A stretch of DNA of 64,000 nucleotides from Sphingobacterium spiritivorum (GTDB taxonomy: Bacteria; Bacteroidota; Bacteroidia; Sphingobacteriales; Sphingobacteriaceae), in NCBI RefSeq assembly GCF_016724845.1, contig NZ_CP068082.1:2914001-2978000 (forward strand), in the 5' to 3' direction. The position numbers and the translations under genes were made by a program. Every line of letters begins with the position of its first letter. Position 1 is the stretch's first letter. The notes under the pieces were generated by a model. The model had not been told where the DNA came from. It did no database searches and was given only the letters and a program-made list of their open reading frames with translations. This document shows positions 52,040-61,818 of the stretch, piece by piece.

Positions 52040-55000
52040 ATGAACTATACTAAAATTAATAACCTGCTTGGGTGGCTGTGCGCTATTATTGCTACAGTAG
52101 TGTATGTGATGACCGCCGAAAGAACGGTGAGTTGGTGGGACTGTGGTGAGTTTATTGCCTCTGCGTACAAACTTCAGATCGTTCACCAACCTGGGGCTCC
52201 TTTATTCCTGATGCTTCAAAATATCTTCTCTAACCTCGCAATGGGAGATACAATGCGGATTGCATTTTGGATGAATATCGGTTCTGCAGTATCCAGTGGA
52301 TTGACTATTTTATTTTTATTCTGGACAGTAACGGCTTTAGCCCGTAAAGTGCTGGTCACACAAGGAGAAGAGATCTCTTCCGTTGCTTTGATCCAGATTA
52401 TGGGAGCTGGTGTAGTAGGAGCATTAGCATACGCATTTACAGATACATTTTGGTTCTCAGCTGTTGAATCTGAAGTATATGCCATGTCATCACTATGTAC
52501 TGCTGTGGTATTCTGGGCTATATTGAAATGGGAGCATCATGCAGATGAGAAGGGCGCAGATAAATGGCTGGTATTTATTGCCTACGTAATGGGACTTTCC
52601 ATTGGTGTTCACTTATTGAATTTATTGGCTATTCCGGCTATCGCATTAGTGATCTACTTTCGCAGGACAAATAAAGCTACCTCAAAAGGAGCAATCTCCG
52701 CCTTGTTATTAGGTGTTGTGATATTAGGCCTTATACTTTGGGGAATTATACAATTCTCTGTCAAATTTGCAGCTTACTTCGATCTGTTCTTTGTCAATAC
52801 ATTAGGACTTGGATTCGGTTCAGGAGTTACATTCTTCCTGATATTACTGATGGGAGCTCTGATCTTCGGAATCTGGTATTCTGTCAAAAAAGTAAAACCT
52901 TTATTAAATATAGCATTGCTATGTACGGCATTTGTGATCTTCGGATATAGTTCATTTGCGATGATCATGGTGCGTGCAAAGGCAAATCCTACATTGAACA
53001 ACAGTGATCCGGAGAATGCGTTTACATTCCTGAGTTACCTCAACAGGGAGCAATATGGGGATGAGCCGCTGATGAAAGGTAAATATTTCGATGCGCAGCC
53101 CATCAGTTCCAAAGAGACAGGTAATGTATACCGGAAAGACGGAAATAAATATGTAGTGGCTAAGAAAAAAGTGGATTATGAGTATGATCGGGAGACGATT
53201 TTTCCACGCATATACAGTGACCGAGGTGGCCACCCTATGTATTATCGTGATTACCTTAATCTGGGTGAAAATGAACAACCTACATTCGGAGATAATCTTA
53301 AATTTTTCTTCGGTTATCAGATAGGTCATATGTATGGTCGCTATTTCCTTTGGAATTTTGCAGGCAGACAGAATGATCAGCAGGGTAACGGGACATTTAC
53401 GGAGGGTAACTGGATCTCAGGTATCAAACAGCCTGTGGATCAGATGCATGTAGGTGGTCAGAAAGCTTTGCCAACCTCTGTAATTACCGATCCGTCTTAC
53501 AATAAATATTTCTTCCTGCCACTTATCATTGGTCTGATCGGTGCATTCTGGCATTTCGGCAGAAGACAACGTGACGCGGGTATTGTGGGACTTTTGTTTT
53601 TCTTTACAGGACTGGCTATTGTACTTTACCTGAATCAATCTCCATTGCAACCGCGTGAACGTGATTATGCATATGCAGGATCTTTCTATGCATTTAGTAT
53701 ATGGATAGGATTGGGTGTCGTGGCTATAGCTGATTTCCTTAGAAAGAAAGTAGATCCTAAACTTGCCGGATATATTGCTACAGCAGTATGTATCATAGGT
53801 GGTCCTGTTATTCTTATTGCGCAAAACTGGAATGATCATAATCGATCAGAAAAATATCTGGCCCGTGATATGGCCCGCAATTATCTGGAGTCTTGTGCGC
53901 CTAATGCTATCTTATTTACCTACGGAGATAATGATACGTATCCCTTGTGGTATGTACAGGAGGTAGAAGGATTCCGTACAGATATTAGAGTGGTCAACCT
54001 GAGTCTGTTAAGCTCGGATTGGTACATGAAACAGATGATGCAGAAGGTAAATAATGCAGATGCTTTACCTATGAATATTGATCCCGAAAAGATCAAAGAC
54101 GGTGTCCGTGATATTATTTACTATCAGGATGCTGGTATTCCGGGATATGTAAATCTTAAAGACCTGTTGACAATTATGTTGTCTGACGATCCTCAGTATC
54201 AGGCGCAGTTACAGAGTGGGGAGATGGTCAACTATCTTCCGACAAAGAAAATGTTCCTGCCAGTAGACAAACAAGCAGTACTGGCTAATAAAGTTGTACC
54301 TAAGGACTGGAATGAAGCCATTACTGACTCACTGGTATGGACCTATAATAAAAATATCGTTTCCAGAGCTGAACTGGCAATGATGTCCCTAATTGCTAAT
54401 AATAATTGGAAAAGACCTGTTTACTTTACTATTACCGTTCCTGATGAAAACTTTATGGGATTAGATCGCTATTTGGTTTCAGAAGGATTTGCCCTTCGTC
54501 TTATGCCTGTGGATATGGGAATAAAAGAAGGAGGAGGGCGTGCGCTGATAGATCCGGCAGCAGTATATAATAATGTACTGAATAAATTTAAGTGGGGTAA
54601 TATTGCAAATGCATCTTATATCGATCCGGATTCTTACCGCTATATTTCGTTGTATGTCGGAAGTATCTATGGTGATGCAATCTCTCGTCTGGAGGCACAG
54701 GGAAAAATGGCTGAAGCCAAAAATCTGGCATTAGATGCATACAAGAATATGCCTAAACGTGTCTACGGTATGCCGGAGACATTGAGCTACTGGACGGTAA
54801 TCGAAGCATTGTACAAAACGGGTGAGAAGCAAAAGGCCGATGAGATACTTTCTCGTAACCTGAAATTCATTAAAGAAAATATTGCTTACTACCAGGCTAT
54901 TGCAGAGACAAAACCAGATCTGGAAGGGCGTAATATACAATACGGATTCTATGCGTTATCGAGGTATAAAGATATATTAGCGACACAAGGCAATAATCCG

Positions 55001-55063
55001 TTGGCAAAAGAAGTAGATGGACTGATCAATCAGTTGACACAGCAGTATCATATACAGCAATAA
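52040..55063 (+). CDS. DUF2723 multi-spanning membrane protein
   Basis: The 1007-residue protein has an N-terminal DUF2723 domain of many transmembrane helices (ERTVSWWDCGEFIASAYKLQ, HQPGAPLF, FTDTFWFSAVESEVYAMSS) and a soluble C-terminal half with repeat-like helices. The domain resembles the membrane domain of protein O-mannosyltransferases, so it may be a lipid-linked-sugar transferase; the activity is unproven. The frame extends back to 51956, but the ATG at 52040 (MNYTKINNLLG) fits the family start. It ends in a strong terminator. Confidence 0.88.
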   Translation: MNYTKINNLLGWLCAIIATVVYVMTAERTVSWWDCGEFIASAYKLQIVHQPGAPLFLMLQNIFSNLAMGDTMRIAFWMNIGSAVSSGLTILFLFWTVTALARKVLVTQGEEISSVALIQIMGAGVVGALAYAFTDTFWFSAVESEVYAMSSLCTAVVFWAILKWEHHADEKGADKWLVFIAYVMGLSIGVHLLNLLAIPAIALVIYFRRTNKATSKGAISALLLGVVILGLILWGIIQFSVKFAAYFDLFFVNTLGLGFGSGVTFFLILLMGALIFGIWYSVKKVKPLLNIALLCTAFVIFGYSSFAMIMVRAKANPTLNNSDPENAFTFLSYLNREQYGDEPLMKGKYFDAQPISSKETGNVYRKDGNKYVVAKKKVDYEYDRETIFPRIYSDRGGHPMYYRDYLNLGENEQPTFGDNLKFFFGYQIGHMYGRYFLWNFAGRQNDQQGNGTFTEGNWISGIKQPVDQMHVGGQKALPTSVITDPSYNKYFFLPLIIGLIGAFWHFGRRQRDAGIVGLLFFFTGLAIVLYLNQSPLQPRERDYAYAGSFYAFSIWIGLGVVAIADFLRKKVDPKLAGYIATAVCIIGGPVILIAQNWNDHNRSEKYLARDMARNYLESCAPNAILFTYGDNDTYPLWYVQEVEGFRTDIRVVNLSLLSSDWYMKQMMQKVNNADALPMNIDPEKIKDGVRDIIYYQDAGIPGYVNLKDLLTIMLSDDPQYQAQLQSGEMVNYLPTKKMFLPVDKQAVLANKVVPKDWNEAITDSLVWTYNKNIVSRAELAMMSLIANNNWKRPVYFTITVPDENFMGLDRYLVSEGFALRLMPVDMGIKEGGGRALIDPAAVYNNVLNKFKWGNIANASYIDPDSYRYISLYVGSIYGDAISRLEAQGKMAEAKNLALDAYKNMPKRVYGMPETLSYWTVIEALYKTGEKQKADEILSRNLKFIKENIAYYQAIAETKPDLEGRNIQYGFYALSRYKDILATQGNNPLAKEVDGLINQLTQQYHIQQ

Positions 55064-55114
55064 CAGATTGTCAGCTTGTCAGAATGATATTTTGACATTT
55101 TAATACTGAAATTG

Positions 55115-55147
55115 AAAGACCCGAATTCACTGAGAATTCGGGTCTTT
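55115..55147 (+). terminator. Terminator of the DUF2723 gene
   Basis: AAAGACCCGAATTC and GAATTCGGGTCTTT form a perfect 14-bp stem with a five-base loop and T-rich end. After it, up to the permease start at 55338, I see no further feature. Confidence 0.92.
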
Positions 55148-55337
55148 TGCTATTAAGTTCTCTATCATTTCTAAGAGTATGATTGATGAGAGGTTTTACA
55201 TTATATCGCTACTTGTGATAACAGCGGCCAACTTAGGGAGTTTAAAGAGGAGAGGTGAATATGGGATATGGGAAAATAAACTAAAGTTGGAGATTAATTG
55301 CAGAATATTTGTAAGTTTAGTTCCATAAACCTACAAA

Positions 55338-56732
55338 ATGAAAAATCAACTAAAGCTTTGGGATGCTGTCATGATCGTAATGGGATCAATGATCGGTAGC
55401 GGTATTTTTATTGTCTCTTCTGATATTATGCGACAACTGGGGTCTGGTTGGTGGATGATTATTGTATGGTTGATCACAGCTGTAATGACTGTTGCAGCAG
55501 CGATCTGTTATGGAGAATTATCTGCACTATTCCCGAAAGCCGGGGGACAATATACCTACCTTACAGAAGTTTTCGGTAAAATGACCGGGTTTCTGTACGG
55601 ATGGAGCCTGTTTACCGTTATCCAGACAGGTACTATTGCCGCGGTAGCTGTGGCTTTTGGTAAATTTACAGCCTACCTGATTCCTGAGTTGAATAATGCT
55701 GCACCAATATTCCAGTATGGAGATATTAAGATTACCTGGATTCAGCTTATAGCTATTTCCATTATCCTGCTGCTTACCTTTATTAACACAAAGGGGGTAC
55801 AAAGCGGAAAAATTGTACAATCCATCTTTACGAGTTCCAAGATACTGGCTTTGGTAGTCCTGATTGTTGGTGGTCTCTTTATGATCCGGCAGAATTTTTT
55901 TACTGAAAATCTGGCATCGGGTCTTCAGGCTTTTCAGAATCTGAAAGGAGAGGGTTGGAAAGAGATATCAGGGAGTATGGTCATGGGTGGAGTGGCAGCA
56001 GCCATGGTGGGTGCGGTATTCAGTAGTGTGGCCTGGGAAAATGTGACATTTGTGGCCGGAGAGATTGATAATCCCAAACGCAATGTCGTCCGTGCAATGG
56101 TTATGGGTACTGCATTGGTAATGGTACTTTATCTGTTCTGTAATTTTATCTATCTGGCTGCATTAGGACGCGATGAAATAGCCTTTGCTGAGAATGACAG
56201 GGTTGCAGTGGCAGCAGCTGAAAAGATACTTGGCCATAGCGGAACAATTATCATGGCGATTCTGGTTATGATCTCTACGTTCGGTTGTGTCAACGGTATC
56301 GTTCTTTCCGGTGCCCGCGTATTTCAGACCATGGCCAAAGACGGTCTTTTTCTACGTGTAGCAATCTCCAATAATAAACAGGGCGTTCCTGAAAAATCAC
56401 TATGGATTCAAGGTATATGGGCTTCCTTATTATGCCTGAGCGGACAATATGGAGATCTGTTGGATATGATATCTTTTGTGATTGTGCTTTTCTATATGTT
56501 GACCGTATTTGGAGTGATGTGGTTGAGATGGAAAAAACCGGATTTGGAAAGACCTTACCGTACATTTCTTTATCCTCTGACTCCTGTTTTATACTTACTG
56601 ATAGGAACAGCTTTCTGTATATTACTGATTGTTTTCAAACCCCAATATACCTGGCCGGGATTTATTCTGGTATTAATCGGTGTACCTGTATATTATTTTA
56701 TTAACAGACGCCAAAAGGTACATGTCGGATAA
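55338..56732 (+). CDS. APC-family amino acid permease
   Basis: The 464-residue protein has about 12 membrane helices and the APC signature at the start (WDAVMIVMGSMIGSGIFIVSSD, about residues 8-29) with helix 3 EL..LFPKAGGQYTYL. It belongs with basic/neutral amino acid-polyamine-organocation transporters. The substrate cannot be told. It appears monocistronic, 99 bases before pyrR. Confidence 0.9.
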   Translation: MKNQLKLWDAVMIVMGSMIGSGIFIVSSDIMRQLGSGWWMIIVWLITAVMTVAAAICYGELSALFPKAGGQYTYLTEVFGKMTGFLYGWSLFTVIQTGTIAAVAVAFGKFTAYLIPELNNAAPIFQYGDIKITWIQLIAISIILLLTFINTKGVQSGKIVQSIFTSSKILALVVLIVGGLFMIRQNFFTENLASGLQAFQNLKGEGWKEISGSMVMGGVAAAMVGAVFSSVAWENVTFVAGEIDNPKRNVVRAMVMGTALVMVLYLFCNFIYLAALGRDEIAFAENDRVAVAAAEKILGHSGTIIMAILVMISTFGCVNGIVLSGARVFQTMAKDGLFLRVAISNNKQGVPEKSLWIQGIWASLLCLSGQYGDLLDMISFVIVLFYMLTVFGVMWLRWKKPDLERPYRTFLYPLTPVLYLLIGTAFCILLIVFKPQYTWPGFILVLIGVPVYYFINRRQKVHVG

Positions 56733-56807
56733 GTGTAACCTTTTTACAGCGATTGATTTTATGCAGGAAAAAACAAGAGCAGATTCCTCTTTTTCCAAAA
56801 AAAATAG

Positions 56808-56815
56808 TAGGTTTG
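56808..56815 (+). promoter_or_regulatory. -7 promoter box for pyrR-pyrB
   Basis: TAGGTTTG matches TAnnTTTG, 16 bases before the pyrR start. A TTTG partner is not evident. Confidence 0.5.
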
Positions 56816-56831
56816 CCTAAATATTCCTTTA

Positions 56832-57377
56832 ATGAAACAGTCGATTTTATTAGACGGTCCCAAATTTCAAATAACAATCAAGAGACTTTGCCAACAATTG
56901 ATTGAAAATCACGGTGATTTTTCAAATGCAGCATTGGTGGGTATCCAACCCAGGGGCACGTATTTAGCTAAACGTTTATCCAAAGAATTGGAAATTATGC
57001 TGGGCCATCCGGTTCCGACAGGTATTCTGGATATAACATTCTTCCGTGATGATTTCAGACGCGAAGGTTCTAACCCACTCCTTGCCAACAGTACCGAAAT
57101 AGATTTCATTGTGGAAGGCAAAAATGTCGTTTTTGTAGATGATGTACTCTGGACAGGCCGTACCATCCGATCCGCTATGGATGCTATTCAGGCATTCGGA
57201 AGAGCCAAAAGAATCGAATTACTGGTATTGGTAGATCGTCGTTTTTCTCGTCAGATCCCTATAGAACCTGATTATATTGGTATACAGGTCGACTCCATTG
57301 ACTCGCAGAAAGTTGCAGTAAACTGGGAAGAGGTCGACGGTATGGATAGCATTACGTTACTGACAGAAAAAAAATAA
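56832..57377 (+). CDS. pyrR: PyrR, pyrimidine regulator/uracil phosphoribosyltransferase
   Basis: The 181-residue protein has the PyrR fold: ALVGIQPRGTYLAKRL near the N-terminus, the flexible loop DITFFRDDFRREG and the PRPP-binding motif VVFVDDVLWTGRTIRSA (about residues 98-114). In Firmicutes PyrR binds pyr mRNA; in Bacteroidota a regulatory role is less established. It is 27 bases upstream of pyrB and probably co-transcribed. Confidence 0.95.
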   Translation: MKQSILLDGPKFQITIKRLCQQLIENHGDFSNAALVGIQPRGTYLAKRLSKELEIMLGHPVPTGILDITFFRDDFRREGSNPLLANSTEIDFIVEGKNVVFVDDVLWTGRTIRSAMDAIQAFGRAKRIELLVLVDRRFSRQIPIEPDYIGIQVDSIDSQKVAVNWEEVDGMDSITLLTEKK

Positions 57378-57404
57378 ATATTACAACTCTATAACTTGAT
57401 ATAA

Positions 57405-58343
57405 ATGTCATCTTCAGCAGAACAACTAAGTACACGTCACCTCTTAGGAATAAAAGATCTGAATGAAAAGGATATTAATTTGATTCTCGATACCGCTGCG
57501 AACTTCAAAGATGTCCTCAACCGTCCTATTAAGAAGGTGCCTTCTCTTAGAGATATTACGATTGCCAATGTGTTTTTTGAAAATTCGACGCGCACAAGAC
57601 TGTCGTTTGAATTGGCGGAAAAAAGACTTTCTGCAGACACGATCAATTTTGCAGCTTCATCTTCATCCGTAAGTAAGGGAGAAACACTGATCGATACAGT
57701 CAATAATATTTTGGCGATGAAGGTCGATATGATTGTTATGAGACATCCTTATGCCGGGGCTGGTGTATTCCTGAGTAAGCATGTCGATGCACAGATTGTC
57801 AATGCCGGAGACGGAGCACATGAGCACCCGACACAGGCATTGTTAGATTCGTTTTCGATTCGTGAGCGTTACGGAGACGTTGCCGGACGTAAAGTAGCGA
57901 TTATCGGAGATGTACTGCATTCCAGAGTGGCCTTATCTAATATCCTCTGTCTTCAGAAACAAGGGGCTGAGGTAATGGTATGTGGTCCGACTACATTGAT
58001 TCCTAAATATATACAGTCTTTGGGCGTAAAAGTGGAACATGATCTCCGTAAAGCACTCAACTGGTGCGATGTAGCCAATATGTTGCGTATACAGCTGGAA
58101 CGTCAGGATATTGCCTACTTTCCATCTCTGCGAGAATATTCCATGCTTTACGGATTAAATAAAGAAATTCTGGATTCGCTGGATAAAGAAATTATCATTA
58201 TGCACCCCGGTCCCATTAATCGCGGGGTAGAGATTACGTCCGATGTGGCAGATAGTAAACACTCTATTATCCTTGATCAGGTCGAAAACGGAGTTGCAGT
58301 ACGTATGGCTGTACTCTATTTACTAGCCGGAAAAAGAGGGTAG
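57405..58343 (+). CDS. pyrB: Aspartate carbamoyltransferase catalytic subunit
   Basis: The 312-residue enzyme makes carbamoyl aspartate, the committed step of UMP synthesis. Motifs are FFENSTRTRLSFELAEKRL (carbamoyl phosphate site), HPTQALLDSFSIRE and MHPGPINRGVEI. The regulatory subunit gene pyrI is absent, as is usual where PyrR is present. A clear terminator follows. Confidence 0.97.
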   Translation: MSSSAEQLSTRHLLGIKDLNEKDINLILDTAANFKDVLNRPIKKVPSLRDITIANVFFENSTRTRLSFELAEKRLSADTINFAASSSSVSKGETLIDTVNNILAMKVDMIVMRHPYAGAGVFLSKHVDAQIVNAGDGAHEHPTQALLDSFSIRERYGDVAGRKVAIIGDVLHSRVALSNILCLQKQGAEVMVCGPTTLIPKYIQSLGVKVEHDLRKALNWCDVANMLRIQLERQDIAYFPSLREYSMLYGLNKEILDSLDKEIIIMHPGPINRGVEITSDVADSKHSIILDQVENGVAVRMAVLYLLAGKRG

Positions 58344-58365
58344 TAAAACTAAAATCAACGATATG

Positions 58366-58402
58366 ATCAAACGCCATTGGCCTTAAGCCAGTGGCGTTTG
58401 AT
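58366..58402 (+). terminator. Terminator of pyrR-pyrB
   Basis: ATCAAACGCCATTGGC and GCCAGTGGCGTTTGAT form a 16-bp stem with one T-G pair, loop CTTAA and a short T-run. Confidence 0.9.
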
Positions 58403-58770
58403 TTTACAGAGATGTTTAGAGATTTTATCATCTTAATTTTCCGTTATTAATAAGATACTTAATGCGATGTTTAAAGGGTAATTGCTACTGTAATTGTCTT
58501 TGTATAGAAGGCTATAACGGAGTTGGAAACGAAAAGAAATATACAGCCGGATTTTTTTTGAGAAGGTATATTTTTTTTGTTAAATGTACGTTATAGTATC
58601 AGTTCCTAACAGGTGTTAATAACTTTTGAGGAAAACTTGCTTACGAAGTTCTAATTTAGTATTTTGAAATAGGTGTATCCAGTAAGTATGTGTTCGGGAA
58701 AAGTATATTTTTAAAGCCGTATTTCACCCGCAAAAAAGAAGATTTAATAGAAAAAGATTACTTCGTTATT
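58403..58770. other. Gene-free AT-rich stretch before the TPR gene
   Basis: No firm gene, RNA or repeat is seen. The open frame from 58690 is not counted as coding before 58771. A promoter for the TPR-barrel operon should lie here, but no exact TAnnTTTG box stands out. Confidence 0.4.
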
Positions 58771-61700
58771 ATGAATAAAAATATTTACAAAGTAGGTATT
58801 GCTCTGAGTTTAATGACCACGCCGGTTTTTGCGCAGCAGACGGCCTGGCAAGATCTGAATAAAGCCTTCAAGTCCGGTATGGAGCTTTTTGAAAGAGGAA
58901 AATTCAGTTCAGCAGCCAAACAGTTTGATAAAGTGGAAGAGATCAGGACCAAATCTACTTTGCAATTAGACGAAAATGAGGAGTTGACTCTGCTGAAAGA
59001 GAATGTACGCTACTATCAGGCGATCTGTGCCTTAGAGCTTGGTGACTCAGATGCTGAGGGAAGATTTTTGAAGTACATCAAAGATTATCCGGCGAGTCCT
59101 AATTCCAAAGCCGCATACTTCCAGATCGGTCGTTCGTATTACGCAAAAAAAGACTATAAAAAAGCCATTGAATGGTTTACGAAGATCGATGGTAAAAATC
59201 TGGCCGGAGCCGAAAATACAGAGTACCGTTTTAAGTTAGCGTATTCCCGGTTTATGACAGAAGATTATACTTCTGCAAAACCCGTATTCGAATCACTGAA
59301 AGACCAGAAAAGTGAATATCAGGAAGCATCGATCTATTACTACGCATACTTGTGCTATCTGGATGCTGAATATAAAACTGCACTTAATGAATTTGAACGC
59401 CTTCAGGGATCAAAAACTTATGAAAGCAGTTATCCGTATTACATCACAGCTTTATACTTCCTGGACAAGCGATATGATGATGTACTGAACTATGCATTAC
59501 CTATTCTGCAGACAACAAAACAAGATAACGAAACAGATATGTTCCGTGTTATCGCAGCAACGTATTTTATCAAGGGTGATCTGAAAAAATCTAAAGAGTA
59601 TTACGATAAATTCCAGTCCCAGGATCAGGGTAAAACACAGAATAATCAAGACAGTTACCAGATCGGTTATATAAATTACAAGCTGGGTGATTATGACAAA
59701 GCAATCACTGAACTGGAAAAAATGACCGAACCGGATGCCTATTACCAAAGTGCGATGATCACATTGGGAGATGCATTCCTGAAAAAAGGAAATAAACAAA
59801 GTGCCCGTAATGCTTTTTTCCGTGCATCAAAATTAGACTTTGATCCGCAACTGAAGGAAGAAGGGCTTTTCAATTATGCTAAGTTGTCTTATGAGCTGGA
59901 ATTCCATCAGGTTGCTTTGGATGCCATTCAGGAATATATAAAGACCTACCCTAACAATGTGCGTAATGAAGAAGCACAGACATTGTATGCCGAGATTCTG
60001 TTGAGTACCAAAAATTACAGAGCAGCGGTGGATGTATTGGAGTCGGTTAAGAAAAGAGGTAAAGAAGCTAATGCAGCTTATCAGAAGGTAACATATTACC
60101 GCGGTCTGGAATATTACAATGAGCGTGCTTTTGAAAATGCGATATCCATGTTTATGCGTTCTGAAGCGAACCGTTATGATGAAGAGATCAATGCACTGGC
60201 CATTTACTGGAAAGCAGAAGCCATGTATGAGGTCAGAAAATATAAAGAGGCAACCGCTAACTTCAATAAGTTTCTGAGTCTTCCTGCAGCCAGAAATACC
60301 GATGTCTATAATTATGCAAATTATGCCTTAGCGTATGCTGCTTTCAGAAATGAAAACTACAATACATCGGCAAACTACTTTGAACGTTTTCTTTCCATGG
60401 GCGGCAAAGAGGGCATCGAACTTAATACCCGTAATGATGCTATCGCACGTCTGGCAGATTCGTACTTTTCATTAAAAAACTACGGTCGGGCAATGACTGA
60501 GTACGACAAGCTGATCAATTCCAAGGCACAAAGTCAGGATTATGCTTTATTCCAGCGTGGAATTATTCAGGGATTACAAGGAAACAGCAGTGGCAAGATC
60601 GCTACCCTGCAGTCTGTAGTACAAAAGTATCCGAAGTCTAATTATGCAGATGATGTGGCTTTTGAAATCCCTTACACATACTTTACACTGGGACAGTATG
60701 ATCAGGCGATTTCAGGATTACAATCGATGGTAGAAAAATACCCTCGAAGCAGCTATGTTCCACGTGCTTTGGTGACTATCGGTCTGGTACAATATAATCA
60801 GGATAATAACGACGCCGCTTTAAAAACTTTCCAACGTGTGGTAGATCAGTATTCTACTACGGACGAGGCTAAGCAAGCGATGCGTTCGATTGAAAATATT
60901 TATCTGGATAAAGGAGATGCAACAGGATATATCCGCTATGCAACAGGTACTAATATCGGAGACCTTTCAACATCTGAACAAGATTCGCGTGCATTCTCTA
61001 CTGCGACTACACTATTCTCCAGAGGTAATTATCAGGGAGCAGTAGAAGCCGTAAATGCATATTTTGATAAATTCCCTAAACCTATTCAGGAGAAATACGC
61101 ACGATTTATCCGTGCAGAAAGTAACGCTGCTTTAGGTAAAAATCAGGAAGCATTACACGATTACAATATTATTCTTAATGACTGGACCAGTGCTTATACA
61201 GAACGGGCATTAGTAAGTGTTTCGCAGCTTTATCTGAAACAAAAACAATATAATGAAGCCGTTCAGCAATTGAAAAAACTGGAATTGACCTCAGAATACA
61301 AGTCTAATTATGCATATGCGATCAACAATCTTTTGGTCAGTTATTTTAATATCGGAGATTACAAAGAGACATTGAATTATGCTGCGTTAGTCAAAAACTA
61401 CGAAAAGTCTTCAGAGGAAGAAATCGGTACAGCTCACCTTTACGCTGCTAAAGCATATCTGGCAACAAGCAAGCCTGCTGAAGCAACTAAAGAACTGAAT
61501 CTGGCGGCATTGAAAAGCAAAACGGCAACAGGAGCAGAAGCAAGATACTTGGTCGCTGAGCAACAGTTGAAAGCGAAAGAATACGATAAAGCAATTAAAT
61601 CAGCTTTTGATATTTCAGATTCATTTTCTTCGTATGATTATTGGGTAGCAAAAGGATTTATTTTGATGGCAGATGCATATACCGGTAAAGGAGATGCATT

Positions 61701-61812
61701 CCAGGCCAAATCAACTTTAGAAAGTATCATCGATAACTATGAAAATAAGGAAGATGGTATTCTGAAAACAGCTAAAGAAAAATTACAAAAATTAAATACA
61801 ACAAAGAAATAG
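58771..61812 (+). CDS. Large exported TPR protein
   Basis: The 1013-residue protein has a signal peptide (MNKNIYKVGIALSLMTTPVFAQQ, cleaved near residue 21) and many tetratricopeptide repeats along its whole length, e.g. AAYFQIGRSYYAKKDYKKAIEWF and ADDVAFEIPYTYFTLGQYDQAI. It is predicted to be periplasmic. The frame is open to 58690 but the ATG at 58771 starts the signal peptide. It is six bases before a plug-less TonB-receptor-like barrel, implying that both work together in the envelope. The role is unknown. Confidence 0.88.
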   Translation: MNKNIYKVGIALSLMTTPVFAQQTAWQDLNKAFKSGMELFERGKFSSAAKQFDKVEEIRTKSTLQLDENEELTLLKENVRYYQAICALELGDSDAEGRFLKYIKDYPASPNSKAAYFQIGRSYYAKKDYKKAIEWFTKIDGKNLAGAENTEYRFKLAYSRFMTEDYTSAKPVFESLKDQKSEYQEASIYYYAYLCYLDAEYKTALNEFERLQGSKTYESSYPYYITALYFLDKRYDDVLNYALPILQTTKQDNETDMFRVIAATYFIKGDLKKSKEYYDKFQSQDQGKTQNNQDSYQIGYINYKLGDYDKAITELEKMTEPDAYYQSAMITLGDAFLKKGNKQSARNAFFRASKLDFDPQLKEEGLFNYAKLSYELEFHQVALDAIQEYIKTYPNNVRNEEAQTLYAEILLSTKNYRAAVDVLESVKKRGKEANAAYQKVTYYRGLEYYNERAFENAISMFMRSEANRYDEEINALAIYWKAEAMYEVRKYKEATANFNKFLSLPAARNTDVYNYANYALAYAAFRNENYNTSANYFERFLSMGGKEGIELNTRNDAIARLADSYFSLKNYGRAMTEYDKLINSKAQSQDYALFQRGIIQGLQGNSSGKIATLQSVVQKYPKSNYADDVAFEIPYTYFTLGQYDQAISGLQSMVEKYPRSSYVPRALVTIGLVQYNQDNNDAALKTFQRVVDQYSTTDEAKQAMRSIENIYLDKGDATGYIRYATGTNIGDLSTSEQDSRAFSTATTLFSRGNYQGAVEAVNAYFDKFPKPIQEKYARFIRAESNAALGKNQEALHDYNIILNDWTSAYTERALVSVSQLYLKQKQYNEAVQQLKKLELTSEYKSNYAYAINNLLVSYFNIGDYKETLNYAALVKNYEKSSEEEIGTAHLYAAKAYLATSKPAEATKELNLAALKSKTATGAEARYLVAEQQLKAKEYDKAIKSAFDISDSFSSYDYWVAKGFILMADAYTGKGDAFQAKSTLESIIDNYENKEDGILKTAKEKLQKLNTTKK

Positions 61813-61818
61813 GAAATA